Shown here: positions 1 through 7,807 of the stretch, piece by piece | Position numbering within the stretch: the stretch's first letter is position 1 | Layout: each line of letters starts with the position of its first letter | Assembly: GCF_001045675.1 (NCBI RefSeq) | Contig: NZ_LEKT01000009.1 | Location: 1-64,000, forward strand | Length of the DNA stretch: 64,000 nucleotides | DNA from: Megasphaera cerevisiae DSM 20462 | Lineage (GTDB): Bacteria; Bacillota; Negativicutes; Veillonellales; Megasphaeraceae | Direction of reading: 5' to 3' | Notes under the pieces: generated by a model | What the model was told of the DNA's origin: nothing | The model's input: the letters and a program-made list of their open reading frames with translations, nothing else | Databases searched by the model: none | Program-made: the position numbers and the translations under genes

Positions 1-69
1 CAGCAGGACTGCACAGGACAAACCAGCGTACCATACCTGCCGCTGTTTTTTCCATATCGTATGCTTCAT
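1..69 (-). CDS. N-terminus of an exported protein, cut by the window edge
   Basis: Reading down from the ATG at 69 gives 23 codons with a short basic N-terminus (MKHTIWKKQRQ) followed by the start of a hydrophobic stretch (AGLSCAVLL). This looks like the beginning of a Sec signal peptide or a signal anchor. A GAGGG ribosome-binding site lies about 6 bases upstream of the ATG. The rest of the gene lies before base 1, so the product cannot be named. Confidence 0.55.
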   Translation of the reverse strand, partial: MKHTIWKKQRQVWYAGLSCAVLL

Positions 70-83
70 GGAATTCCCTCATT

Positions 84-144
84 TCTGTTTGCTATCTATT
101 TTGATATTAAAAATCAATTTACACTTGACATTATAGCAAACAGA
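84..144. repeat. Perfect 12-bp inverted repeat in the leader of the edge gene
   Basis: TCTGTTTGCTAT at 84-95 is repeated inverted at 133-144, separated by 37 bases. On the minus strand the upstream arm overlaps the putative -10 box (130-135) and the downstream arm lies just upstream of the ribosome-binding site. It could be an operator pair or a leader stem-loop. The sequence does not say which. Confidence 0.5.
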
Positions 145-190
145 AAAATTCCTTTCTACTCCATTCGGACACAAAATAATCCATTCCGAC
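130..190 (-). promoter_or_regulatory. Putative activator-dependent promoter with two direct repeats
   Basis: On the minus strand a consensus -10 TATAAT lies at 135-130, but there is no good -35 at the usual distance. Instead two near-identical 10-mers, GTCGGAATGG (190-181) and GTCCGAATGG (170-161), sit exactly 20 bp apart at roughly -60 and -40. That layout is typical of sites for a DNA-bound activator. The regulator is unknown. Confidence 0.4.
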
Positions 191-262
191 ATTTATTTTT
201 TAATCCCTCTATCAGCGGCACCTGACGCTTCTTGATACAAACTCAGCCACAATACTGTACAC

Positions 263-306
263 AAAAAAGGATTCAAAAGCTTGAAAAAAACCAAGTTTTT
301 GAATCC
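263..306 (-). terminator. Rho-independent terminator downstream of smpB
   Basis: GGATTCAAAA at 269-278 pairs perfectly with 297-306, and the stem extends inward to 15 bp with one wobble. On the minus strand it is followed by six T residues (268-263). It ends the rnr-smpB transcript. Confidence 0.85.
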
Positions 307-346
307 TAATGATACGTCCTGTCCTGCTTTCACCCCAACCTGCCTG

Positions 347-817
347 CTAGTATTGGCGTTCTTTCATGCGCCGCTCAATATCGCGCTTTGCTTCTTTTTC
401 TGCCAATGCCTGCCGTTTATCGTAAAGCTTTTTTCCCGTTGCCAAGGCAACTGTCACCTTAACTTTTCCCTTTTTGAAATACAAATTCAACGGAATAAGT
501 GTATACCCTTTTTCCTTGATGCGTCCCAGGAGCTTCAAGATTTCGTATTTATGAAGCAGCAGCTTACGCGTCCGAAGGGGATCATGATTGAATCGATTTC
601 CTTGTTCATAGGGACTGATATGCATGCCCGCCAAAAAGACTTCACCATTGTCGATACGGCAATAGCTGTCCTTCAAATTCACCTTACCCTGCCGCAGGGA
701 TTTTACCTCCGTCCCCGTCAGTGCGATGCCAGCTTCATACGTTTCATGAATAAAATAATCATGCCGGGCTTTACGGTTATCCGTTATATATTTAACACCA
801 CTTGGCGATTGTGCCAC
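347..817 (-). CDS. smpB: SsrA-binding protein SmpB
   Basis: SmpB binds tmRNA and delivers it to stalled ribosomes for trans-translation. The 156-residue product has the normal family length, the conserved core ([20 protein letters not shown] at about 22-41, then [15 protein letters not shown]) and the basic C-terminal tail ([19 protein letters not shown]) that contacts the ribosome. The start is a GTG with AGGAGG upstream. It follows rnr by 12 bases, a common pairing because RNase R degrades messages released by trans-translation. No ssrA gene was seen next to it in this window. Confidence 0.97.
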   Translation of the reverse strand: MAQSPSGVKYITDNRKARHDYFIHETYEAGIALTGTEVKSLRQGKVNLKDSYCRIDNGEVFLAGMHISPYEQGNRFNHDPLRTRKLLLHKYEILKLLGRIKEKGYTLIPLNLYFKKGKVKVTVALATGKKLYDKRQALAEKEAKRDIERRMKERQY

Positions 818-829
818 AGCATATTCCTC

Positions 830-3154
830 CTACTTCTTTTTTGTTTTCTTTTTTTTGCGGCTTTTATCTTTTCTGCCGCGGCGGACTTTTTTATCTGCCT
901 TACCATCTTTTTTCCCTTTTTTCATTTTTTTTGCCGCTGCCCCATTGGGCAGCCACGATGACGAGCCGCCTTCTTTCCGGCCGCTTTTCTTATGCCGCCG
1001 GTCTGCACTGGCCTGCATAAGCTGCTGCAGGTCTTCCAGCGACTCAATAACCCCCGGCACAAAATCGATTTCACATTTTTCGACGTTCACCTTAGCCAGC
1101 GTTACCTGCAAAGCATCTCCCAAATGATATACCTTGCCGCTAAGCTGTCCCCGCATAGTATAAGTTGCTTCATCAAATTCATACATATCATCTGTCAGAA
1201 GAGAAATATGAATCAACCCTTCAATGCCGTTTTCCAATCCGACAAAGAGGCCAAATGCCGTGATTCCCGTAATATGTGCATCAAAAGGCTGTCCGATAAA
1301 CGGAACCATGTACTGCGCCTTTTTTAAATCATCCGTTTCCCGTTCCGCATCTACAGCAATGCGTTCTCTGGTACTAGCCTGATCAGCGGCCACAGTATGA
1401 TAAGACAGGGACTGCTGGGCATCCTTCTCCTTCAGCTTGCCTTTTTCCTGATATTGTCGGATAAGACGGTGTATCATCAGATCAGGATAGCGGCGGATCG
1501 GTGACGTAAAATGGGTATAGCATTCAGATGCCAGGCCAAAATGGCCCGCATTGACCGTCGAGTACCGGGCCTGCTGCATAGAGCGGAGCGCGATGGTCTG
1601 TACAATCAATTCCGCATCGGTATGCTCCGACAGGGACAGCAGCTTTTGAAATTGTGCCGGCGTAGCATGCTCCGCATCGGGAAGGGGTAAATTAAAGCTG
1701 GCTAAGACCGTTCTCATCATTTCAATCCGTTCCGGTTCGGGGATTTCATGAATACGATAAACAGATGGATTTTCACTGTTCTGGAGGTATGACGCCACCG
1801 TTTCGTTGGCAATCAGCATGCTTTCTTCGACAATCTGCTCGGCAATCGTCCGTTCCCTTCGTTCGAGACGCAGCGGAATGCCTTCGGGATCCAAAATAAT
1901 CTTGTATTCCGGAAAATCAAAATCGATAGCGCCGCGGCGCAGACGCATATTTTTCAAAATGCCTGACAGTTCTTCCATATTTCGAAGCATCGGCATAAAC
2001 AAGCGCAGATCATCGGGAATAATATCATCGACAAGCGCTTTTTTGATTTCTTTATAATTACATCGACGCTTGATACAAATAACAGCCGGGCCGATATCAG
2101 CACGGATCACTTTGCCCTCCCTGTCAATTTCCATCGTACAGGTCATGGCGTAGCGGTCTGTTCCTGCATTGAGACTGCAAATACCATTAGAAAGAACCGT
2201 CGGCAGCATAGGAATAACACGATCCACTAGATAAACGCTGGTGCCACGGTTATACGCTTCGGCATCAATAGACGAGCCTGGCCGGACATAATAGCTGACA
2301 TCGGCAATATACACGCCGAGACGAAAATGCCCATCAGGCAGACGGACTACATCAATAGCATCGTCCAGATCCTTGGCATCCTCACTATCAATGGTAATCA
2401 GGGGCCGATCCCGATAATCGCGGCGGCCGTCTTCCATAGTGACGGTCTTATCCAGTTTATCAGCAGCCTCCTTGACGTCGTCCGGGAAATCAAAGGGCAG
2501 GGCATGCCGTGCCATAATGACCTTGATATCCAAATCTTTATCGCCGTCATAACCGAGAATTTCCGTGATTTCCCCTTCTGCCTTACGGCCATCTTCAGGC
2601 CATCGATTAATTTTGACGAGGACACGGGCACTGGTACGGGCATTACAGATTTTATCCAACGGGATATAGATATCCTCACGAATTCGTTCATCATCCGGCG
2701 TGACAAAGCCGCATCTCCGTTCCCGGTCAAACGTGCCTACAATAGTCTTGTTGGCCCGCTCGACGATACTGACAACTTGTCCTTCCTGCTTGTGTCTGCC
2801 GCTGCTGCTCTGAATGATATGAACCACTACCTTATCATTATTCATCGCGGTATGACGGTTTTGCTCGGCAATATAGACATCCTCCTGCAAATCTTCGCTG
2901 ATAACAAATCCAAAGGATGATGTATAACCTTTGTAGATACCGGTGATTTCCTGGGGATTTTTCGACGCTAAATAGCGTTCTCCTGCCACTCTCATGAGCT
3001 TTCCACTCCTCACTAATTCATCAAATGTCTCAAACAAGACGGCCAGCCGCTGACCGGAAATACAAAGCCGTTCTGCGCAGTCTTCCATCGTTGCTCCGCC
3101 GGGAGCCATGCTGCTGCATATATCTATTATATCATGAGAGAGTTGAAAATTCAT
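830..3154 (-). CDS. rnr: Ribonuclease R
   Basis: This 3'-5' exoribonuclease degrades structured RNA. The 774 residues run: N-terminal winged helix (about 1-65), cold-shock/OB domains (about 70-200, with the motif YKGYTSSFGFVI), the catalytic RNB domain beginning near 250 with the metal-binding acidic motif DSEDAKDLDDAID (D256, D262, D264 and D265 are the expected ligands), an S1 domain (about 645-725) and a lysine/arginine-rich tail of about 40 residues. The ATG has GGAGG 6 bases upstream. A terminator hairpin lies between it and secG, so it is read by leakage or from its own promoter. smpB follows in the same unit. Confidence 0.96.
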   Translation of the reverse strand: MNFQLSHDIIDICSSMAPGGATMEDCAERLCISGQRLAVLFETFDELVRSGKLMRVAGERYLASKNPQEITGIYKGYTSSFGFVISEDLQEDVYIAEQNRHTAMNNDKVVVHIIQSSSGRHKQEGQVVSIVERANKTIVGTFDRERRCGFVTPDDERIREDIYIPLDKICNARTSARVLVKINRWPEDGRKAEGEITEILGYDGDKDLDIKVIMARHALPFDFPDDVKEAADKLDKTVTMEDGRRDYRDRPLITIDSEDAKDLDDAIDVVRLPDGHFRLGVYIADVSYYVRPGSSIDAEAYNRGTSVYLVDRVIPMLPTVLSNGICSLNAGTDRYAMTCTMEIDREGKVIRADIGPAVICIKRRCNYKEIKKALVDDIIPDDLRLFMPMLRNMEELSGILKNMRLRRGAIDFDFPEYKIILDPEGIPLRLERRERTIAEQIVEESMLIANETVASYLQNSENPSVYRIHEIPEPERIEMMRTVLASFNLPLPDAEHATPAQFQKLLSLSEHTDAELIVQTIALRSMQQARYSTVNAGHFGLASECYTHFTSPIRRYPDLMIHRLIRQYQEKGKLKEKDAQQSLSYHTVAADQASTRERIAVDAERETDDLKKAQYMVPFIGQPFDAHITGITAFGLFVGLENGIEGLIHISLLTDDMYEFDEATYTMRGQLSGKVYHLGDALQVTLAKVNVEKCEIDFVPGVIESLEDLQQLMQASADRRHKKSGRKEGGSSSWLPNGAAAKKMKKGKKDGKADKKVRRGRKDKSRKKKKTKKK

Positions 3155-3215
3155 ATGAGTCCTCCAGTAGTTATAGGTTGTGCAATTATGCCGTCCGAAC
3201 CGGCTGCCGGTGATG

Positions 3216-3244
3216 AAAAAAAGCCTGCGGCAACGCCGCAGGCT
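3216..3244 (-). terminator. Terminator between secG and rnr
   Basis: GCCTGCGGC (3223-3231) pairs perfectly with 3235-3243 around a 3-base loop. On the minus strand it is followed by seven T residues (3222-3216). It lies directly after the secG stop, so it should end or attenuate the sigH-secG transcript before rnr. Confidence 0.85.
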
Positions 3245-3253
3245 AACCGTTCT

Positions 3254-3490
3254 TTAAAAGGTATTCATCAATCTGCCCAAAAGCAATGTCAGAATTGCAA
3301 AAATAATAGACAAAACAATGGTTACCTTAGACAACAAAGCATCCATGCCCCGGGCTCTGCTGCCGAATAAATCGTCAGCGCCGCCGCCAAAGCCGGCACC
3401 CATTCCCTGAGTCTTGCTTTTTTGTGCCACAACGACACCGATGAGCATCAGTGCCAAAATGACGACTACGATTTCTAATACAGTGATCAC
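3254..3490 (-). CDS. secG: Preprotein translocase subunit SecG
   Basis: SecG is the small accessory subunit of the SecYEG export channel in the inner membrane. The protein has two hydrophobic helices (VLEIVVVILALMLIGVVV and the C-terminal VTIVLSIIFAILTLLLG) joined by a glycine-rich loop (QKSKTQGMGAGFGGG), the standard SecG layout. I chose the GTG at 3490 because GAGGAGG lies 6 bases upstream of it. An earlier GTG at 3505 overlaps that ribosome-binding site. The result is 78 residues. It sits after sigH and before rnr. Confidence 0.93.
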   Translation of the reverse strand: MITVLEIVVVILALMLIGVVVAQKSKTQGMGAGFGGGADDLFGSRARGMDALLSKVTIVLSIIFAILTLLLGRLMNTF

Positions 3491-3534
3491 GCTAATCCTC
3501 CTCACAAATCACACTTAACGGTTCTATTGTACAC

Positions 3535-4230
3535 TTATTTGCCATTTCTATCAATAGCTTTTTTTCGTTTAGTTTCACCGTCCCGCGTTTCCAAGTATCG
3601 TTCCAGCTTGCGTTTAACGCGCTGCAGTGCATTATCAATCGATTTTACATGGCGATGCAGCTCCTGCGACATCTCATTATATGACTTCCCATCCAAATAT
3701 GCCGTCAATACCTTCCATTCCAAATCACTGAGGATTTCATTCATTTTAAGCTCAATATCCATAAATTCTTCGCGGCTGATAACCAGTTCTTCCGGATCCG
3801 TTACACGGATACCAGCCAGAATGTCCTGCAATGTCCGGTCTGATTCTTCTTCGTAAATAGGTTTATTGAGAGAAACATACGAGTTAAGGGGAATATGCTT
3901 CTGCCGTGTTGCCGTCTTAATTGCCGTAATAATTTGCCGGGTAATGCATAGTTCTGCAAAAGCACGGAACGAAGATAGTTTATCACCGCGGAAATCCCGC
4001 GTCGCTTTGTATAATCCGATCATGCCCTCCTGAATGATATCATCCCGATCCGCACCGACAAGAAAATACGAACGCGCTTTTGCTTTAACGAAGTTGCGGT
4101 ATTTATTGACAAGATATTCTGCGGCCTGACTGTCATGGCCTTCCTGCGCAATGCCTGCAATTTCTTCGTCTGTCAATCCTTTAAATCTTTCTTCATGATC
4201 ATACACTTTAGCATTTGCCTCTGCCTGCAT
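3535..4230 (-). CDS. sigH: RNA polymerase sigma factor of the SigH (Spo0H) type
   Basis: This is a sigma-70 family factor with region 2 (NFVKAKARSYFLVGADRDDI followed by QEGMIGLYKATRDF) and a region 4 helix-turn-helix near the C-terminus (MSQELHRHVKSIDNALQRVK). Its place after rlmB and yacP matches sigH of B. subtilis, where it drives transition-phase and early sporulation genes. The start at 4230 has GAGGT 6 bases upstream and lies 10 bases after the rae1 stop. The frame stays open to 4299, but that would overlap rae1. Whether this organism sporulates cannot be judged here; the factor may control competence or stationary-phase genes instead. Confidence 0.92.
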   Translation of the reverse strand: MQAEANAKVYDHEERFKGLTDEEIAGIAQEGHDSQAAEYLVNKYRNFVKAKARSYFLVGADRDDIIQEGMIGLYKATRDFRGDKLSSFRAFAELCITRQIITAIKTATRQKHIPLNSYVSLNKPIYEEESDRTLQDILAGIRVTDPEELVISREEFMDIELKMNEILSDLEWKVLTAYLDGKSYNEMSQELHRHVKSIDNALQRVKRKLERYLETRDGETKRKKAIDRNGK

Positions 4231-4240
4231 ATTGCTACCT

Positions 4241-4771
4241 CTATTTTTTAGATCTGCGAATTTTTTCCAGCTTCTGCAATACATTTGCGTCCTGTACACG
4301 GTAAACGATTTCGTTACGGCTCTGACTGCCTTTCAGCACATTGCGGTGGTCGTATGCCGCCACTTCCTGGCGTACCCGTTCTACGTCTTCTGCTAACTCC
4401 CGCGCTGTAATGCGATACGCTCCCGTACCTAGTATCTGGTTCTGCTCCGGGCCATCCGATGTGGCAACATACACAATGCGCCGTTCGCCGCGCCGGCCAT
4501 AGACAAGACGTTCAATGCAGCTGTCAGCTGTTTCTTCCTTATCCGTAAAAATAATTTCACAATCCCTGCCGATTTTCATGCTCTTTTCTGTTTCCTCAGT
4601 ATACATGGCATCAAAAACAAGGATTAGCTGATATCCTTTTGATTTACCGTAACCGGCCATCGTATTGATAAACGTCTCGCGGGCATGATCCAACGATTCG
4701 TCTGCCAGTTTCTTTAAACTGGCCCAGGCAAAAATGATATTATACCCGTCGACGATGAGCAACTCCTTCAT
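4241..4771 (-). CDS. rae1: NYN-domain ribonuclease of the YacP/Rae1 family
   Basis: B. subtilis YacP (Rae1) is an endoribonuclease that cuts mRNA in the ribosomal A site. The 176 residues begin with the PIN/NYN signature KELLIVDGYNIIFAW, where the aspartate in DGYN is a metal ligand, and include the later conserved block ADSCIERLVYGRRG. The ATG overlaps the rlmB stop as ATGA, indicating translational coupling. The neighbours (rlmB before, sigH after) are the same as in Bacillus. Confidence 0.9.
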   Translation of the reverse strand: MKELLIVDGYNIIFAWASLKKLADESLDHARETFINTMAGYGKSKGYQLILVFDAMYTEETEKSMKIGRDCEIIFTDKEETADSCIERLVYGRRGERRIVYVATSDGPEQNQILGTGAYRITARELAEDVERVRQEVAAYDHRNVLKGSQSRNEIVYRVQDANVLQKLEKIRRSKK

Positions 4772-5517
4772 GGCGTGGTCGCCTGCCTCTGCCGCACGAC
4801 CTCATACATCAAAAGTGCGGCGGCTACCGATGCATTGAGCGAATTGACCTGTCCAAACATGGGAATTTGTACCAATATATCACAGTTTTCCTTTACAAGA
4901 TGGGAAATCCCCCGTCCCTCGCTGCCAATAATCAGCACGACCGGCTCTGTAAGAGAACTGTGAAAGTAATCCATTTCCCCCTCCATATCGGCACCAATGA
5001 TCCAAAACCCCTGCTTTTTCAATTTCTTCAAGGTCTGGGAAATATTACCGATCTGAACGAGAGGCATGTATTCAACAGCACCGGCCGATGTTTTTCCTAC
5101 TGTTTCATTAACAGGTGCACTGCGCCGTTTAGGTAAAAGCACCGCGTCAACTCCGGCACATTCGGCAGTCCGGATAATGGCACCCAAGTTATGAACATCC
5201 TCAATCCCATCCAGCAGCACCAAAAAGGGTACGCGCCTTGCTGCCTCACTATCGGCCAGCACATCCGTCAGAGACGCATAGGCTACAGGAGCAGCAAATG
5301 CGATGACACCTTGATGACGGTTTCCCGGAGCCAGTTGATTCAATATTTTATTAGGTACCTGTTCTACCAGAATATCCTTTTCCTGAGCCATATCCCGTAT
5401 GCGCTGCAACGGCTGTGTGTCATTGCCGGCCGCAATATATAGCTTTGTAATAGACCGGCCGGCCCGCAAGGCCTCCGTCACGCTGTTCCGGCCTGTAATG
5501 ATACTGTCTGTACTCAT
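4768..5517 (-). CDS. rlmB: 23S rRNA (guanosine-2'-O)-methyltransferase RlmB / TrmH family
   Basis: This is a SPOUT-class methyltransferase using S-adenosylmethionine. Residues 1-75 are the small L30e-like RNA-binding domain (GRNSVTEALRAG). The trefoil-knot domain follows with FLVLLDGIEDVHNLGAIIRT, VLLIIGSEGRGI and IPMFGQVNSLNASVAAALL, the three motifs of the TrmH family. At 249 residues it is full length. The start overlaps the mrnC stop as ATGA. The exact modified nucleotide is taken from the family name, not shown here. Confidence 0.92.
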   Translation of the reverse strand: MSTDSIITGRNSVTEALRAGRSITKLYIAAGNDTQPLQRIRDMAQEKDILVEQVPNKILNQLAPGNRHQGVIAFAAPVAYASLTDVLADSEAARRVPFLVLLDGIEDVHNLGAIIRTAECAGVDAVLLPKRRSAPVNETVGKTSAGAVEYMPLVQIGNISQTLKKLKKQGFWIIGADMEGEMDYFHSSLTEPVVLIIGSEGRGISHLVKENCDILVQIPMFGQVNSLNASVAAALLMYEVVRQRQATTP

Positions 5518-6014
5518 AGGTTATCTTTTTCTCCATGCTTTACTGCACAATATTCCTTCGTATAGGTGTACACTTGCTCCATCAGTTCTCCCAGACGTTC
5601 CGTTTTCTCCGCCATGACCAGATACCCGACCAGCGCTTCCAATGCCGTACTATCGTGATATTCGGAAACAGAAGCGCTTTTAGGCACCTGTGTATGTGCG
5701 TTTCGCGCCCGCTGGCATACCATTTTTTCTTCTTCCTGCAAATCATTCTTGATCTGACGGTACACATAGGCTTGCACCTTAGCCGATACAAATTCTGCTG
5801 CCAGCAGATGCAGAATCTGCACATGCGGAATTCCCGTATCGACAAGACGGTGCCGCAGATGGAGCGCGTAATACGCGTCGCCAACGAAAGCCAAAGAAAT
5901 AGAATCAAGCCTGGCCGCCTCTTCTTCGGGCACCTCCAAATGTTCACCCCGGGCAAAAGCGGCATACGCCCGGCTTTTCACTGCTTGCAGTTGTTTAAAT
6001 TTCACTTTTTCCAA
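5514..6014 (-). CDS. mrnC: Mini-ribonuclease III (MrnC)
   Basis: MrnC processes the ends of 23S rRNA. It is an RNase III catalytic domain without the double-stranded RNA-binding domain, as seen here in 166 residues. The conserved motif LAFVGDAYYALHLR carries the catalytic acidic residue, and EYHDSTALEALVGYLVM is the second signature. The start is a TTG (GGAG four bases before) inside the last codons of cysS. A GTG three codons later is an alternative. It is translationally coupled to both cysS and rlmB. Confidence 0.93.
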   Translation of the reverse strand: MEKVKFKQLQAVKSRAYAAFARGEHLEVPEEEAARLDSISLAFVGDAYYALHLRHRLVDTGIPHVQILHLLAAEFVSAKVQAYVYRQIKNDLQEEEKMVCQRARNAHTQVPKSASVSEYHDSTALEALVGYLVMAEKTERLGELMEQVYTYTKEYCAVKHGEKDNL

Positions 6015-7447
6015 CGAGCTCCCTGCGGTGAATCCTCAATAGTAATACCCAGCACGGCCAATTTGTCCCGTATCGCGTCTGCCAGGGCATATTGCTTCTG
6101 CGCCCGGCATTCCTGCCGGATTTCCAGAATCGCATCCATCAGTTCATCATAATCCTTGCTGCTTGCATTTGCTTTTTGCCCTTCCCACCGTTCTTCCAGT
6201 ATTCCTAAAATATCCGTCATCATTTTAAAAACTCGTTTAACTTCAGAAAGCACCGAAGGATCGACAGGAACAGCCGTATTCATAACGGCATCCTTATAAA
6301 TGTTGACTTTTTTCGCCAAATCAAACATCGCGGCACTGGCTAATGCCGTATTGAAGTCATCACACATCGCATCTTCAAAGGCCTCTTCGTTCTTATGGGC
6401 ATCTTCCAAAAGCTGCTGTGCTTCCGCTGACTTCGGACCGGCCGGCATTTTCAAAAGTTCCAGCACATTGTCAATAGACGTACCAAGCCGTTCGATACTA
6501 CGGGTCGTTTCATTGAGCCGTTCGTCACTGAAATCCAGCGGGCTGCGGTAATGGTTGGAAATAAGAAAGAATCGCAGCGCATCGGGACTGTACAGTGCCA
6601 ATACATCTTTTACAAGGAAAAAATTATTCAAGGACTTACTCATTTTTTCCGAATTGATCGTAATAAATCCGTTATGGAGCCAATATTTTACCATCGGTTT
6701 CAGACCCGTATAAGCTTCAGACTGGGCAATTTCATTTTCATGATGCGGAAAAATCAAATCACTGCCGCCGCCATGAAAATCAAAGGTATCTCCCAGATAT
6801 TTATTGCTCATTGCAGAGCATTCGATATGCCAGCCAGGACGGCCTTTTCCCCACGGGCTGTCCCAGGAAGGTTCGCCCGGCTTAGCTCCCTTCCAAAGCG
6901 CAAAATCCATAGGATTATGCTTACGGTCATCCACTTCAATACGGGCACCGGCCATCATATCATCGAGACTGCGGCCGCTCAATTCGCCGTAATCGTCAAA
7001 TTTTTCCACGCTGTAGTATACATCGTGATCAATCACATATGCATATCCCTTGGCAATCAGCTTTTCCACCATATGAATAATTTCCGGCATATGCTCAGAT
7101 ACACGCGGATATTTATCGGCATGCCGTACATGAAGAGCGTCCATGACTTCAAAATAGGAGGCAATGTACCGATTGGAAATGGTATCCCAGGAGACGCCTT
7201 CGCCGATAGCGGCATTGATGATTTTATCGTCTACATCGGTAAAATTCTGAATATGCGTCACTTCATATCCCAAATGCTCTAAATACCGCTTGATGACATC
7301 CCACGTAACAAAAGGACGGGCATTTCCCATATGGGAATGATTATACGGCGTAATCCCGCAGACATACATTTTCACCTGTCCCGGCGTTACCGGGGTAAAC
7401 GGCTCTTTTTCCCGAGTAAGTGTATTATATACTTTCAATTCTCTCAT
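6002..7447 (-). CDS. cysS: Cysteine--tRNA ligase
   Basis: This class I aminoacyl-tRNA synthetase charges tRNA-Cys. The 481 residues have the HIGH-type motif (HSHMGN, 37-42), zinc ligands C30, C210, H235 and E239 (in PHHENE) that select cysteine, and the KMSKS loop at 268-272. The C-terminal part is the anticodon-binding domain. The ATG has AGGAGG upstream. A T-box leader with its own promoter lies in front, so expression should follow the charging state of tRNA-Cys. cysE, which stands between gltX and cysS in Bacillus, is absent. Confidence 0.97.
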   Translation of the reverse strand: MRELKVYNTLTREKEPFTPVTPGQVKMYVCGITPYNHSHMGNARPFVTWDVIKRYLEHLGYEVTHIQNFTDVDDKIINAAIGEGVSWDTISNRYIASYFEVMDALHVRHADKYPRVSEHMPEIIHMVEKLIAKGYAYVIDHDVYYSVEKFDDYGELSGRSLDDMMAGARIEVDDRKHNPMDFALWKGAKPGEPSWDSPWGKGRPGWHIECSAMSNKYLGDTFDFHGGGSDLIFPHHENEIAQSEAYTGLKPMVKYWLHNGFITINSEKMSKSLNNFFLVKDVLALYSPDALRFFLISNHYRSPLDFSDERLNETTRSIERLGTSIDNVLELLKMPAGPKSAEAQQLLEDAHKNEEAFEDAMCDDFNTALASAAMFDLAKKVNIYKDAVMNTAVPVDPSVLSEVKRVFKMMTDILGILEERWEGQKANASSKDYDELMDAILEIRQECRAQKQYALADAIRDKLAVLGITIEDSPQGARWKK

Positions 7448-7469
7448 AAGTTAACCTCCTTGAAATGAC

Positions 7470-7505
7470 AAAAGGGCCACCATCCCTTTACAGAGACGGT
7501 GGCCC
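7470..7505 (-). terminator. T-box-regulated terminator before cysS
   Basis: GGGCCACC (7474-7481) pairs with 7498-7505, and on the minus strand is followed by TTTT. The T-box core (7503-7518) overlaps its 5' arm, so antiterminator and terminator are mutually exclusive. Confidence 0.85.
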
Positions 7506-7762
7506 GCGGTTCCACTCTGTTTTTATGGCATTACCACCATAATCTCAAGGCATATAACGGATGCCTCCGAACCGGGCTACTCACTTCACCCAGCCTGCTC
7601 ACAAAGGCAACTCTGCAGGTTTGCCGTCTGAATAAGCTCTCAGCCCCGTCCTATCCTCTCTGTAGTGCTCGTCTGCAGATCATTTTGATCATCGCATTGA
7701 CATATTAAATATGTATATCGGAAACGCATTTTAATATATATTATTAATTAATATATATTGTA
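7470..7762 (-). promoter_or_regulatory. T-box riboswitch leader controlling cysS
   Basis: On the minus strand the invariant T-box sequence AGAGTGGAACCGCGGG (about 7518-7503) is followed by the terminator at 7505-7470. In the T-box mechanism uncharged tRNA bridges the specifier loop and the T-box, forming the antiterminator and allowing transcription into cysS. The gene context implies a cysteine specifier, but I could not place the specifier codon with confidence by eye. The predicted transcript begins with an A/U-only hairpin (7733-7743 with 7749-7759). This leader fills the 360-base gap between gltX and cysS. Confidence 0.9.
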
Positions 7763-7768
7763 TTATTT

Positions 7769-7797
7769 ATACTAACTAATAAATCCCATTTTGTCAA
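7769..7797 (-). promoter_or_regulatory. Promoter of the cysS T-box leader
   Basis: On the minus strand a perfect TTGACA (7797-7792) and TAGTAT (7774-7769) are separated by 17 bases. It starts 11 bases beyond the gltX stop and sends transcription into the T-box leader. Confidence 0.7.
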
Positions 7798-7807
7798 GGT
7801 GTGGCTA

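Noticed and set aside
70-346. Possible ssrA (tmRNA) gene beside smpB
   Set aside because: No tRNA-Ala-like acceptor end or tag reading frame was found. The region is explained by a leader, a promoter and a terminator.
7733-7759. A/T palindrome as a possible replication or integration site
   Set aside because: It lies just past the cysS promoter and most simply forms the first hairpin of the T-box transcript. No repeats or integrase lie nearby.
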